In this document: piece after piece, positions 17,834 to 17,921 of the stretch
Layout: every line of letters starts with the position of its first letter
How positions within the stretch are numbered: position 1 is the stretch's first letter
Assembly (NCBI GenBank): GCA_004335835.1
Contig: RWJK01000355.1
Location: forward strand, 248 to 18,168
Reading direction: 5' to 3'
Source of the DNA: Scenedesmus sp. ARA3
Taxonomy: Eukaryota > Chlorophyta > Chlorophyceae > Sphaeropleales > Scenedesmaceae
Length of the DNA stretch: 17,921 bases
Program-made: the position numbers and the translations under genes
The notes under the pieces: generated by a model
Databases searched by the model: none
What the model was told of the DNA's origin: nothing
The model's input: the letters and a program-made list of their open reading frames with translations, nothing else

Positions 17834-17921
17834 CTGCATAAATTCAGCGCGCGTGAAGTGCCAAGAGCGCCGGTTGCTCAGCGAGCGTGCCTCAAGACTG
17901 CCACGCAGCTCCACCATTGAT
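17834..17921 (-). CDS. Probable partial exon of an unidentified gene at the right edge
   Basis: On the - strand the sequence is G+C-rich and open from the window edge to a CAG|GTGCCT donor (17834/17833). It begins near an ATG at 17917-17915 (MVELRGSLEARSL..., ending FTRAEFMQ), 28 codons to the donor in phase 0. The ATG may be internal, since the frame is also open to the window edge. The following 100 bases on the - strand are A+T-richer, as expected of an intron. The + strand is also open here, so the strand is an inference from the donor. No family is recognised. Confidence 0.35.

Overview
The window looks like nuclear DNA of a chlorophyte green alga. The genes have many short exons with GTGAGT/GTGCGC-type donors and CAG acceptors. 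Long CAG/CTG triplet tracts occur in exons and introns. A eukaryotic-type tRNA-Lys, a plant/alga-type CDPK and a chloroplast-targeted DUF493 protein are present. The genus cannot be fixed from sequence alone; a Scenedesmus/Tetradesmus- or Haematococcus-like alga would fit.

Layout, left to right. 1-93: GC-rich edge of an unidentified gene, strand undecided. 200-272: tRNA-Lys(CUU), + strand. 273-1603: no gene seen. 1604-3215: DUF493 (YbeD-like) protein, - strand, four exons, predicted chloroplast transit peptide. 3216-3591: shared divergent upstream region. 3592-about 4443: twin CX9C protein matching the complex I assembly factor NDUFAF8, + strand, last exon uncertain. 4550-6025: catalytic subunit of tRNA-splicing endonuclease (SEN2/TSEN2), + strand, one exon, two polyglutamine runs. 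6274-7839: universal stress protein, + strand, four exons. 7840-10049: convergent intergenic/3' UTR stretch. 10050-15853: calcium-dependent protein kinase, - strand, 14 exons, 611 residues, complete from the acylated N-terminus to the fourth EF-hand. 15854-17833: unresolved. 17834-17921: probable partial exon, - strand, running off the right edge.

The exon models were built by joining GT-AG boundaries that keep reading phase and restore family motifs. The DUF493, USP and CDPK models each give one uninterrupted protein.

The genes do not form a pathway. Three touch organelle or RNA biology (DUF493, NDUFAF8, SEN2) and two stress or calcium signalling (USP, CDPK). No clearly new system was found. 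The strongest structural signals are CTG tracts sitting directly on 3' splice sites in the sense orientation, and three cases in the CDPK gene where a short exon end plus its splice site is duplicated in the adjoining intron.
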